Source of the DNA: Desulfobacteraceae bacterium
GTDB lineage: Bacteria > Desulfobacterota > DSM-4660 > Desulfatiglandales > HGW-15
Assembly: GCA_003819975.1 (NCBI GenBank)
Contig: RPPU01000007.1
Coordinates: 1-21,816 of the forward strand
Length of the DNA stretch: 21,816 nt
Direction: 5' to 3'
Below the pieces are notes generated by a model that worked only from the letters and a program-made list of their open reading frames with translations, did no database searches and had not been told where the DNA came from. Below, piece by piece: positions 9,110 to 16,535 of this stretch; position 1 is the stretch's first letter; every line of letters starts with the position of its first letter. The position numbers and the translations under genes are program-made.

Positions 9110-9808
9110 ATGAATTTTTTACGAGCACTGGCGGCCATCGGTTTGGGTATTGCCATTACAGCAAGTTTGATGTTACTGGCCCTGAATAATCCACTCTGGC
9201 CGTGGGGCACCGGTTTAGCCATGTTTTTTTTCTGCATGGCTACTTATCTCAAAGCGATCCATTTAGGCACCGGGACCCTCAGGGGAAAATTTCACATCAT
9301 TCTAGGATCGGGTGGGGCGGTTTTCACGGCCGGTATTTTGGCCGGATTGTTCGGCAGCGACCCCCTTTTATTGTTCGGATTGCATGACCTGGGCAGAGTG
9401 GTTCTAATTTTTGCCCTTATCCTGATGTTGTTGGGTTTAATGAAACAAGGCTATACGCTTTCGGCCATGGAATGGGGCCAGGTGGTTTTGGTTTTTTTAG
9501 TTCTGGCCGGCATTGGTTTGGGGCTTTTTTACGGTCTTTACAGCGGGGCTACCCCTTTGATGATCGTTTTGGTTTATTTATCGCTTATTTTATTGTTCGT
9601 CACCGTAGCCGTTGTGCGGGTCTATCTGGGCAGCAGTTTAGGCGCCCGCTGGACATTGGGAGCGCTTAGCGTTCTTTTCATTACTTTTGGCGATATGGCC
9701 ATGGCCTACCAAGCCATGTCCGGGATTGAATGGTGGACTTACGTGCAATATCTAAGTTGGAGCATGCTGGCCATTATCATGGGCATTATCAGTTCCATGT
9801 GGGATTAA
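9110..9808 (+). CDS. Polytopic membrane protein, about eight helices, unknown function
   Basis: 232 residues. ATG preceded by GGAGG (9100-9104), which lies within the last codons of the gene before it; one base separates the two genes, so translational coupling is likely. Hydrophobic segments fall at about 4-26, 28-48, 60-82, 87-108, 120-142, 146-168, 178-198 and 203-226, filling almost the entire protein with very short loops. Charged residues inside the helices are few (an Asp and Arg pair around GLHDLGRVV, and GDMAMAY in helix 7), giving possible functional polar sites. No transporter signature is recognised. The pairing with a triple-PATAN protein suggests a membrane sensor or receptor partner, but that is inference from position only. 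Confidence 0.8.
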   Translation: MNFLRALAAIGLGIAITASLMLLALNNPLWPWGTGLAMFFFCMATYLKAIHLGTGTLRGKFHIILGSGGAVFTAGILAGLFGSDPLLLFGLHDLGRVVLIFALILMLLGLMKQGYTLSAMEWGQVVLVFLVLAGIGLGLFYGLYSGATPLMIVLVYLSLILLFVTVAVVRVYLGSSLGARWTLGALSVLFITFGDMAMAYQAMSGIEWWTYVQYLSWSMLAIIMGIISSMWD

Positions 9809-9873
9809 GGCGGAGTCCGACTTAAGAGGGCGTCAAAATAAAACCCAAAATTCGAATGACGTAAAAATATTTC

Positions 9874-9903
9874 AAGGCGCTTATGAAAATAAGCGCCTTT
9901 TTT
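9874..9903 (+). terminator. Intrinsic terminator
   Basis: Ten-base arms (9874-9883 and 9890-9899) with a 6-base loop, ending in six T (9898-9903). It closes the PATAN/membrane-protein operon and lies between convergent genes. The reverse side has only a weak T-run, so it acts mainly on the plus strand. Confidence 0.88.
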
Positions 9904-9958
9904 ATGCCCGGTTTTCAGGGTTGAACCGCTGCCTCCATCCGGCCGGATCTGTTTGGAA

Positions 9959-11014
9959 TTACGGTTTCAGCAGAAAGGCGATGATCCCGTTATTCACCAA
10001 CTCGGATTGCACAAAGGTCAGGTCGTGCCCGGCATCGGGAATCATGCGGGTCTCGATCCCGGGCGCCGCCGTGTTCAGGCGTTGGATGGCTTTTTGGGCC
10101 GGATAAATTTTTTCATGCGCGCCCACCAGGAAAAGGGCCGGTACGGAGATGCCGCGTAACTGCTTATCGTCCAGAACCGTAGGTGCGGCCGGCATTTTCA
10201 AGCGAAAGCAACGCAAACCGAGATACCCGTCTTCCGCGAACTCGTCAAATAATGGCCGGTTTTGCCGGGCCAAATCGGCGAAGAACCAGGAAGAAGTTTT
10301 ATTAAAAAAATAACGCAGTGGAATGAGCGTCGATCCGGCGCGCCAGGCCCAATCGTTCGGCAGAGGGAGAACGGTAGCGGCCGGAGCCAATAAAACGATT
10401 TTACGGAGACGCTCGGGGCGGTGCAGGGCATAGTGAGCGGTGAGCCAGCCGCCGTAAGATAATCCGCCCAAGTTAATATTGTTTTCCAGCTCGAGGCCGT
10501 TGAATAATTCCTCCAGCCATTGCGCAAAATCTTCAGGGTTCTTCATCGGTCGCGTATAAACGCTGCGACCGAAGTCATAAATATTATCTACGCTAAAAAC
10601 CCGGAAATGCTCGGATAGCGCTTGGATGTTCGGCAGCCACATCAAAGAAGTGCAGCCGCTACCGGGTAAAAGAACCAGAACCGGCGCGCCTTTAGGTCCG
10701 CTGATACGCACAAAGGTTCGACCATAAGAAGTTCCCACGTATCTTGTCTCGGAAGGCGCCGGCCATTTAAGGGCCTTCAAATCATAATGGCTTAAATAAA
10801 GTGCTTGGGCTTTGGTTGATTTAAAAGGATGATAGGCCGGCAACTCCTTAAAATCCGGCGGTGAAAACAAGGGCGTAAGTATCAAGGCAATCATGATCAG
10901 CATTAGCAGAATAAGCGTCCCCAAACCCAAGAGGCTGAATTTTAGGATGGAAGCGAATGGGATTGGCTTTTTGTTTTTATCGGAAAATACGGCTTTATTT
11001 TTATCGTGTGACAT
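9959..11014 (-). CDS. Membrane-anchored alpha/beta hydrolase
   Basis: 351 residues; ATG preceded by AAAGGA. A basic N-terminus is followed by one strong helix (about 24-50) that is not cleaved by any obvious site, so the hydrolase domain is probably anchored with its catalytic part outside the cytoplasm. The oxyanion region is LVLLPGSGC (113-121). The nucleophile elbow is GLSYGG with Ser186; the acid candidate is Glu301 in VGAHEKIYPA, where Asp is more usual; the base is His330 in PDAGHDL. A cap domain spans about 210-285. Substrate cannot be read from the sequence; an esterase or lipase-like activity is likely. Upstream neighbours on the same strand are a small exported protein and a TPR lipoprotein, but 143 bases separate it from the nearest. 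Confidence 0.88.
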   Translation of the reverse strand: MSHDKNKAVFSDKNKKPIPFASILKFSLLGLGTLILLMLIMIALILTPLFSPPDFKELPAYHPFKSTKAQALYLSHYDLKALKWPAPSETRYVGTSYGRTFVRISGPKGAPVLVLLPGSGCTSLMWLPNIQALSEHFRVFSVDNIYDFGRSVYTRPMKNPEDFAQWLEELFNGLELENNINLGGLSYGGWLTAHYALHRPERLRKIVLLAPAATVLPLPNDWAWRAGSTLIPLRYFFNKTSSWFFADLARQNRPLFDEFAEDGYLGLRCFRLKMPAAPTVLDDKQLRGISVPALFLVGAHEKIYPAQKAIQRLNTAAPGIETRMIPDAGHDLTFVQSELVNNGIIAFLLKP

Positions 11015-11157
11015 GAAGATATCCTTTCATGGAAATTACAGTTTATGAGAATAAGGACAGGATTGCTTATCCGGTCTGCTAAATCCGAGAAACAGAAAAT
11101 AGTTGCTTCATGAGTCTGAAAATTTACTTGAATGACCGGAATGTTCGAGGGCTTTAT

Positions 11158-11562
11158 TTAGCTGAGCGGATCTTCATCGGCAGATTGGGGCCAAATGCTT
11201 TTTCTCTGCAAGGCGGCGATAAAATTGGCATGAGGAGGAGCAATGTTTGGGATACATTTTAGGTAATGCAGAATTAATTGATTATATTCGCGTAAGGCGA
11301 AATAATGGTTTAATGAAAAATCAGTATAAAATCGGGGGGCTGTAGAATTCGTTGATCGTGCGGTATGGGATGCAATGAAATCGGTTTTCACTGCAGGCTC
11401 AGCAGTCAGAACCAGCTCGATGTCGGCTTGGCTGCGGTTTTGATAAAATTCTTTGGGATTAGAATAGGGCGTCGTTGCCTGAACCGTGCATAAACAGGCA
11501 AACAGGATCAGGATGAACCGCATAAAAAGATGAAGGAAATTATTTAAAGTTTTATTCTGCAT
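11158..11562 (-). CDS. Small exported protein, unknown function
   Basis: 134 residues. The N-terminus has a signal peptide: a short polar start with one Lys, a hydrophobic core LFMRFILILFACLC, and a plausible cleavage after TVQA (about residue 29). The mature part of about 105 residues is Tyr/Phe/Asn-rich with a single Cys after the signal and no recognised domain. The ribosome site is weak (GAAAG). It is lower in G+C than the flanking hydrolase gene, like the TPR lipoprotein gene upstream, from which 111 bases separate it. The clear signal peptide and the intact frame favour a real gene, but no family was recognised. Confidence 0.55.
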   Translation of the reverse strand: MQNKTLNNFLHLFMRFILILFACLCTVQATTPYSNPKEFYQNRSQADIELVLTAEPAVKTDFIASHTARSTNSTAPRFYTDFSLNHYFALREYNQLILHYLKCIPNIAPPHANFIAALQRKSIWPQSADEDPLS

Positions 11563-11673
11563 CGTAAACTTTCAAGACCTTACTGCATGTTCTTTAACAC
11601 GTAATTATCAAAAATCGAGAGTCAAGCATTCCTGAATGACAATCTTTCAATACATAGGGCAAAATGCTAATAT

Positions 11674-12873
11674 TTATTGAGCAACTATGGTTATCATTTT
11701 TTTTATGTCGGCTATATATTTGGTTTTTAATTCTTCGAAAGATTTCCGGATTTTATCGGCTTGAACGGTTTTGAGAAAAGGAAACGAAAAGGATTCAACA
11801 AGGCTTAAGGCGGTGTTCAACTCTTTAAGCGCTTCTTTTTTATTACCTTTTTTATAATGAGCCTCTGCCACAAAGGTATGGACGATTGACTCATCAAGCG
11901 CATCATATTTATGATGAGTTAGAAGTGTTTGATATGTATGGATCGCCTCGTTGTAATTTTTAGAGGCTTGATAACACTTTCGCAATTTCATTAAAAAAGG
12001 GGTCAAATTTGGTTCTTTTAAAAGCATCTTTTTGAAAAGATTTGCGGTTTTTTTGCAGTCATCTGTATTATTTTCAAAATATTTCCAGGCAAGTGAAGAG
12101 AGTATATTTTCATCATTAGGATTTTTTAATAAGCGATTTTCTAGCCAAGCGATCATGGTGGTCTGATCCTCTTGAGGAATTTGGAGTTCGGATTTAATAA
12201 AGCCGCTGGTGATCCACTCCATATCTGATTCGGTGAAATTTGAAGTAACAAATGCCGATTCAAAAATGGCATCCATTAAAATTGGCGCTGACAAAACTTT
12301 ATTTTTTCTGACAATGCCGAGTTGTTTATTTATCAATCCGGAAGTGATATCATATACTTTATCCCAGCATTCGGGTTTGAAATGAAAAGATAGGAGATGC
12401 CGAACGGTGTTTCCAGAAGACTCGATTCCTGTCGTAGTAGCGGCAATGTCGTTATGATCAAATTCAATCTTTTTTGAAACGAGGTATTTGTTTCCCTGTA
12501 AATCTTCTAGAATTTCAAAGCCCTCCGAAGGTTCTGCCTTTGCGGGCAAATCAGAGACAATTCGGAATTCGAGGCGCTCATTCCCCATTTGATAATAGGT
12601 TTCAGGTGAAGAATCCGGCTTGTTTGACGATTCGGCAATTTTAAAAAATTTATCCAGATCGAATGAATCGGCATCAGCAGCTTGCGGACCGACTTTGTTG
12701 GAATGTTGAACAATAGGCGATGTGGATTGACAACCTCCGAAGATTAGTATGTTTAGAAAAACGAATAGAAAGAGCAATAAAAAGTTCACCCTGTTGTTAT
12801 ACATATACAAAAGGTGTTTTTCAAATCCGCATTTAAATGAATAATCTTGATTTAAAAGAGAATGATTATACAT
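11674..12873 (-). CDS. TPR-containing lipoprotein
   Basis: 399 residues from the ATG at 12873, chosen because GGAGG (12884-12888) lies 10 bases upstream. A second ATG at 12805 would give a textbook lipoprotein signal (hydrophobic core then FGGC, lipidated Cys at residue 25) but has no ribosome site; with the longer start the Cys is residue 48. The frame stays open further upstream into the permease gene, which is not meaningful. Residues about 100-235 show no known domain. From about 285 to 385 there are TPR-like helix pairs (LAWKYFENN..., FLMKLRKCYQASKNYNEAIHTYQTLL, VAEAHYKKGNKKEALKELNTAL). It is probably held at a membrane facing the periplasm, binding partner proteins. AT-rich relative to its neighbours. 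It follows the AbrB-family permease by 82 bases. Confidence 0.8.
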   Translation of the reverse strand: MYNHSLLNQDYSFKCGFEKHLLYMYNNRVNFLLLFLFVFLNILIFGGCQSTSPIVQHSNKVGPQAADADSFDLDKFFKIAESSNKPDSSPETYYQMGNERLEFRIVSDLPAKAEPSEGFEILEDLQGNKYLVSKKIEFDHNDIAATTTGIESSGNTVRHLLSFHFKPECWDKVYDITSGLINKQLGIVRKNKVLSAPILMDAIFESAFVTSNFTESDMEWITSGFIKSELQIPQEDQTTMIAWLENRLLKNPNDENILSSLAWKYFENNTDDCKKTANLFKKMLLKEPNLTPFLMKLRKCYQASKNYNEAIHTYQTLLTHHKYDALDESIVHTFVAEAHYKKGNKKEALKELNTALSLVESFSFPFLKTVQADKIRKSFEELKTKYIADIKKMITIVAQ

Positions 12874-12955
12874 AATGATCAAGCCTCCGGAGTTAAATGA
12901 ATATGCCAAGATTTGAACCAATATGCAAGTGTATTGTGTTTCATTGTTATGTTTT

Positions 12956-14053
12956 TTAGTGGGATGATATTTTTTTCGTCCGAATGCCGAGCATCCAACG
13001 GGCCAGAAGGGGTCCCAGTAGAATAATGGCGAATAAGCGCACCATTTGCACGGCCAAAACAAGGGACACATCGGACCCGCTGCCTAAGGCCACAATGGCG
13101 ACGGAATCCATGCCGCCGGGGGTGGTGGCCAAATACCCGGTGAGATAGCTGGTTTTGGTCAGAATAGAGAGTAATTTTCCGGTAGCCGCGCATACAATCA
13201 TAAGCACCACTATATTGGCTATTATAATTGGAAAGAGCTTTCCGGCTTGAATCAGGGACGTCTTATCGAATAACAAGCCGACGTATAAACCAATGAGAAT
13301 ATAAGCGGCTTGAGCGACACCGGGAGGCCAGACCGGAAGCACAAGGCTCAATCCGTTTGCAATGATTCCCAGAATAAGCGGACCGAGCAGGGCTCCGGCC
13401 GGAAGGCGTATTAAGCGGCCCGCAAAAACGCCGATCAAAGCTATGATAGCAGTTAAAGAATAATGGAACCAAGGGGTGGGAGTGAGCAAGTTGACCGGGA
13501 GAATAATAGCCGGCGGCATTGAATGAGCATCGGTCGGATGCAAAACAAAACGGGCCAGTATAGCGGCGGAGAACACGACCAATACCACGCGGGTATATTG
13601 CATCAAAGCTACCAGGCGCGTGTCGGCTTTCGAATCGACACTCAGAGCGATGATGCTGGTGGCGCCGCCGGGAAGCGTGCCCAGGGTTGCGGTTTCCCGG
13701 TTGATGGGGCTGATCCGGGCCAGAATCAATCCGGCGATAATGCTTAAGAACAGAGTTACGGCAACCACGAAAAGAATGGAGAACCAATGTCCAAGGACTC
13801 CGGGTAGGATCTCCGGGCGAAAGGTGCCGGATAGAATGATACCGATCACGGCTTGAGCGGAGAAAAGAAGAGGCTGTGGCATTTGCGGACGTTTTGAACG
13901 GAACAGTCCGATCAATAGAGCGACTATCAGCGGTCCGATCAACCAGCCGCCCGGCAACCCAATGCGCTGAGCCGCTAACCCGGCCAAAACAGCCGTAGCG
14001 CCCAATCCGAGCCACCACAACCACGATATCCATTTTGTTTTTAGGATAGTCAT
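12956..14053 (-). CDS. AbrB-family membrane protein (duplicated permease-like)
   Basis: 365 residues, about ten to twelve hydrophobic helices in two related halves. Each half carries the family's Gly-rich signature: GTLPGGATSIIALS followed by RLVALMQYTRVVLVV in the first, and ATTPGGMDSVAIVA followed by LVLAVQMVRLFAIILLGP in the second. This is the AbrB duplication family (Pfam PF05145, formerly mislabelled ammonia monooxygenase), unrelated to the Bacillus DNA-binding AbrB. Members are thought to be inner-membrane transporters of uncertain substrate. Length matches the family. The start ATG has a weak ribosome site (ACGAAA). A conventional alternative product, a tricarboxylate-type carrier, fits less well because of the paired PGG..S motifs. 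Confidence 0.88.
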   Translation of the reverse strand: MTILKTKWISWLWWLGLGATAVLAGLAAQRIGLPGGWLIGPLIVALLIGLFRSKRPQMPQPLLFSAQAVIGIILSGTFRPEILPGVLGHWFSILFVVAVTLFLSIIAGLILARISPINRETATLGTLPGGATSIIALSVDSKADTRLVALMQYTRVVLVVFSAAILARFVLHPTDAHSMPPAIILPVNLLTPTPWFHYSLTAIIALIGVFAGRLIRLPAGALLGPLILGIIANGLSLVLPVWPPGVAQAAYILIGLYVGLLFDKTSLIQAGKLFPIIIANIVVLMIVCAATGKLLSILTKTSYLTGYLATTPGGMDSVAIVALGSGSDVSLVLAVQMVRLFAIILLGPLLARWMLGIRTKKISSH

Positions 14054-14134
14054 TTTCGTAAGATTCGGATTATTATTAAGCTTTCTATTGAGTGGATGGA
14101 AAACAAAAAACCCTGTTTTCGTAAAACTGAGATC

Positions 14135-14169
14135 TTTCGCCTTGCTGTCCTCTCAACAGCAAGGCGAAA
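14135..14169. repeat. 14-bp perfect inverted repeat
   Basis: TTTCGCCTTGCTGT (14135-14148) and its exact complement (14156-14169) with a 7-base loop. Like the hairpin after argF, T lies to the left and A to the right of the GC core, so it is not a normal terminator. It directly precedes the ATCTCTGCG tandem repeat and may be one element with it. Confidence 0.75.
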
Positions 14170-14176
14170 AAACATC

Positions 14177-14194
14177 ATCTCTGCGATCTCTGCG
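14177..14194. repeat. Tandem ATCTCTGCG repeat
   Basis: Two exact 9-base copies (14177-14185 and 14186-14194) followed by CCTCG and, after 12 bases, GCGGTGAAA. Short TCTGCG-type tandem tracts occur as dispersed noncoding elements in various bacterial genomes; whether this one is dispersed cannot be seen in one window. Confidence 0.55.
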
Positions 14195-14634
14195 CCTCGA
14201 ACGAAGTGGGCGGTGAAATATCCTGTTCATCTAAACTGTTTTTTGCCCCAAAGGACCCAGACCGATTTGAACGATTCTTATCATTCTTCCTCCTAATCCG
14301 GGCAAGCCGGAGCCAAATGATTTGGCGTCGAGATTTTTGATTTTGCTTTTACCAAGTAGAGAATATCTCACATCAAAAAATGAATCATACCGTTATTGAA
14401 AAGCCCGAAAAAAGCCCTTCTTTTTCTTGAAAAATATTTTTGAGATATCCTCAAAACCGAATCATACAGAATATAGCAATAATTAAGGCGGGTTGCAATG
14501 CAGAATACCGGCCGGCGTTTTAAAGAAGCGGTATAAAACGGTTTGGGCAGTATTCCGGCGCCTTTTTCCGGTATCGTCGGGTATAAATTTTAAAAATACA
14601 GTTATTTTAAGAGGTTATTGTCAACGTTCCAGGC

Positions 14635-14654
14635 GCTCGGCACGAGCTTTTTTT
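14635..14654 (+). terminator. Possible short-stem terminator
   Basis: GCTCG (14635-14639), loop GCA, CGAGC (14643-14647), then seven T. The stem is short and no called gene precedes it, so it either ends an unrecognised small transcript or is chance. Confidence 0.35.
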
Positions 14655-14932
14655 ACCCGGGCCGCAAATGGATATATGGTTCTCCGCTTGCTCAATGCAT
14701 ATAGAATAGAGAACCGGCTGAATGGGCGGGAAAATCAGGGTTTGTTCGCTTTCGCATAAGTCGCATATTCATCTAAAAAGGTTACAGAAATTTTATTCAT
14801 TTGTTCTTTTTTTTATACGCGGCTTTCAAGTGACAAGCGTGTAACTTTTTTCCAGGGCCCGCGACTTAAAGATCATAAGAGAATCGTTGACGCGACATGA
14901 ATAACAAAGTCTTAAGTGAAAGGAGCAATACC

Positions 14933-15661
14933 ATGTTGAAATTAAATAAATACGGAATGAATAAAATTTCTTTGACCTTTATCAGTATCCTTTTGGCCAC
15001 ATCATTGTTGACTGCTCAAGATGCGTTGGCCGATCGAAAAGGCAAACCGCAACCGGGCCATGATCAGCGTCGGTTCGGCCCTGTTTTGCCTCCCCTGCCT
15101 CCGCTCCCTCCCGGTATTCCACGGCCTCCTCATTTTAATCCGTTTCCGCGGTTGCCGAGCGGGCATCAAAACGTTCGGGTCGGCCATGACGACTATTATT
15201 ATCACCATCGCGGCGGAACTTTTTACCGGAGAGGCCCTTCCGGATATTTTACGGTTCGCGCGCCTTTTGGAGCCATTGTGTTCAATATTCCGATCGGATC
15301 CCGGGCCGTCATGAGCAGAGGAGAAACGTATTATGTGTACGATGATGTTTATTATCGCCGGGCCGGGACCCGGTATATCGTCGTGGAGCCGCCGCGCGAG
15401 ACCGTGATTGTGAAAGAAGTTTCCCCGGTGGTGCCGGCGGAACCGAATGTCGGAGACAAAGTCTTGGTGACGGCTCCGCTGCTCAATATCCGTTCGGGCC
15501 CCGGAATGAATTTCCCGGTGGTCCGTGAAGTCGACCAGGGTGCCCTGTTAACCATCCACGGTTATGCGCCGGACTGGTTGTATGTGCAATTGACGGGAGG
15601 CGAATTCGGCTGGGCCATGGTGAAATTTACGACTCCGCTTGCTCCGTCCGCAAACGGATAA
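14933..15661 (+). CDS. Secreted DUF6515-like protein with C-terminal SH3b domain
   Basis: 242 residues. An in-frame ATG at 14897 exists, but AAGGAG (14920-14925) positions ribosomes on 14933, which also gives a compact Sec signal peptide (two Lys, core ISLTFISILLATSLL, cleavage about ALA-D at 33/34). Next is a Pro/Gly-rich stretch (about 36-75), then a Tyr/Arg/Gly-rich region (about 80-160) with paired YYYHH, TFYRRGPSGYF, ETYYVYDDVYYRRAG and YIVVEPP motifs, as in DUF6515. Residues about 175-240 are a bacterial SH3 domain with LNIRSGPGMNFPVVREV, the usual n-SRC signature, ending WAMVKF. It is likely periplasmic or surface-located and may bind peptidoglycan. Monocistronic, in a gene-poor neighbourhood. 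Confidence 0.85.
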   Translation: MLKLNKYGMNKISLTFISILLATSLLTAQDALADRKGKPQPGHDQRRFGPVLPPLPPLPPGIPRPPHFNPFPRLPSGHQNVRVGHDDYYYHHRGGTFYRRGPSGYFTVRAPFGAIVFNIPIGSRAVMSRGETYYVYDDVYYRRAGTRYIVVEPPRETVIVKEVSPVVPAEPNVGDKVLVTAPLLNIRSGPGMNFPVVREVDQGALLTIHGYAPDWLYVQLTGGEFGWAMVKFTTPLAPSANG

Positions 15662-15720
15662 ATGTTTTTTGATTCTGAAAAACTTAAGATCGAAAAATAT
15701 ATATTCCGGCTTGTCTCTTC

Positions 15721-15748
15721 GTAGGGGTTCAAAATTTTGAACCCCTAC
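15721..15748. repeat. 28-bp perfect palindrome
   Basis: Arms GTAGGGGTTCAAAA (15721-15734) and the exact complement (15735-15748), with no loop base. It begins 59 bases after the SH3b gene and is followed by AGATTTTT, so it may also stop transcription on the plus strand. REP/BIME-like dispersed palindromes of this GTAGGGG type are common between bacterial genes. Confidence 0.8.
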
Positions 15749-15890
15749 AGATTTTTACAGGAGAAACACGGTTGATTCTTTATCGTTTTACTTATCGACT
15801 ACTTATTATCGATTTTTTGAAATAAGAAGCTGAAGGGCGGGTCCCCTGCCGCGCCGTAGTTCCGGCGAGGATGGAAGGCTCGCTCTTTTT

Positions 15891-16072
15891 TTATACTCGC
15901 GGTCCATAAACGGCATAACCCCGGGGCAGCGCCCGGAAATCGAGCCAGGCATTGGTTCCATCCAGCCAGTTCAGATTAGTCCGGTCGCTGTCTCAACACT
16001 CGCCGACTCTACAAGATTCACAACTTTGATCACCGCGGATGCCTCCTCGTTCCTGGATGGCCCCCGCGTCAT
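15891..16072 (-). pseudogene. Decayed C-terminal coding remnant, two overlapping frames
   Basis: Two short minus-strand frames overlap by about 20 bases. One runs from an ATG at 16072 to a TGA at 15971 (33 codons) and includes AVIKVVNLVESASVETATG. The other runs from 15992 to a TAA at 15891 and reads TNLNWLDGTNAWLDFRALPR then GYAVYGPRV. Both have protein-like composition in a region otherwise lacking genes, and a single frameshift near 15975-15990 would join them into about 60 residues. This fits the tail of a broken gene. The family is not recognised, and the frames could also be a dispersed noncoding element that happens to be open. The remaining bases of 15662-16113, outside this remnant and the palindrome, show nothing else; ATTCACAA[C/T]TTTGA occurs twice (16016-16029, 16071-16084). 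Confidence 0.35.
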
Positions 16073-16113
16073 TCACAATTTTGAATAGGGGGTGTTATGT
16101 AAAAATGATTGTC

Positions 16114-16359
16114 TTAGATTTGATTTTTACAATATAAAATCCGATCGATTTCGTCATCCGAAAGGTCTCCGGCGGTTGTATCGGCTAAACGGTTGATTTT
16201 GTAAAAGAGATCGTTTTTAACGGCTTTTTTGTTATTAAGCGGTTCAAGACGGCAAACGGCTTTTCCGCGATAGGTGAGAATTATTCTTTGGCCTTTTTTG
16301 ATCAAATGGATTACTTGTCGCGTGTTTTTTTTGAATTCGGACAACGATATGATTTTCAT
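16114..16359 (-). CDS. Phd/YefM-type antitoxin, no toxin partner visible
   Basis: 81 residues from the ATG at 16359; a TTG two codons upstream is a weaker choice. The N-terminal pattern MKIISLSEFKKNTRQVIHLI, then KKGQRIILTYRGKAVCRLEPL, is the Phd/YefM fold: a strand-helix DNA-binding domain followed by a strand pair that reads 'll..rGkpva.l'. The C-terminal part is short and acidic (DLSDDEIDRIL), the kind of tail that covers a toxin's active site. Such antitoxins repress their own operon and neutralise RelE- or Doc-type toxins. No toxin-sized frame lies downstream to 15662, and the upstream neighbour is a DUF4917 gene. It is therefore an orphan antitoxin, or one whose toxin has been lost or is not of the usual kind. 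Confidence 0.75.
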   Translation of the reverse strand: MKIISLSEFKKNTRQVIHLIKKGQRIILTYRGKAVCRLEPLNNKKAVKNDLFYKINRLADTTAGDLSDDEIDRILYCKNQI

Positions 16360-16424
16360 AATCAAGCACCCGAGTCAATCCCTATTCAATGATGAATCAA
16401 AGGTGTTTGTGACCCAAAAGGCTG

Positions 16425-16535
16425 TTAATTTGCAAGTTGGACTGAGGCGGAATCATAGAAGAAAATTTCAGGTTGCCTTCCATTTGGTGCAAAAGCTTTT
16501 TCTATTTTTGCTTTAACCGTAGCTCTTTTTGATTT
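16425..16535 (-). pseudogene. In-frame C-terminal remainder of the DUF4917 gene after a TGA
   Basis: Directly after the TGA at 16536-16538 the same frame continues for 36 codons to a TAA at 16425-16427. It reads KSKRATVKAKIEKAF then PNGRQPEIFFYDSASV, which looks like the normal family tail: a helix followed by a strand ending in FFYDS. The premature stop would be a single CGA-to-TGA change or an assembly error; the reading to 16425 gives about 334 residues, near the usual family length. Confidence 0.65.

Larger units (their letters stand above)
14054..14932. other. Long gene-poor region with hairpins and short repeats
   Basis: 879 bases between divergent genes. Visible: a 14-bp hairpin (14135-14169), a tandem ATCTCTGCG repeat (14177-14194), a TTTTGAG/CTCAAAA stem (14438-14456), GAATCATAC present twice (about 14383 and 14460), and a terminator-like stem (14635-14654). 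Two open frames of 66 and 88 codons lack ribosome sites and domain features and are not called. The region could hold a small RNA ending near 14654, but nothing proves it. Confidence 0.55.

Noticed and set aside
12874..13071. Upstream extension of the TPR lipoprotein frame into the permease gene
   Set aside because: It overlaps the well-supported AbrB-family gene; a good ribosome site places the start at 12873.
14096..14296. Plus-strand frame of 66 codons
   Set aside because: It runs through a hairpin and a tandem repeat, and has no ribosome site or recognisable feature.
14493..14759. Plus-strand frame of 88 codons in the gene-poor region
   Set aside because: No ribosome site, Arg-rich composition of the kind seen in random frames, and a terminator-like stem lies within it.
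16274..16516. Plus-strand frame of 80 codons
   Set aside because: Antisense to the antitoxin and to the end of the DUF4917 frame, with no ribosome site.
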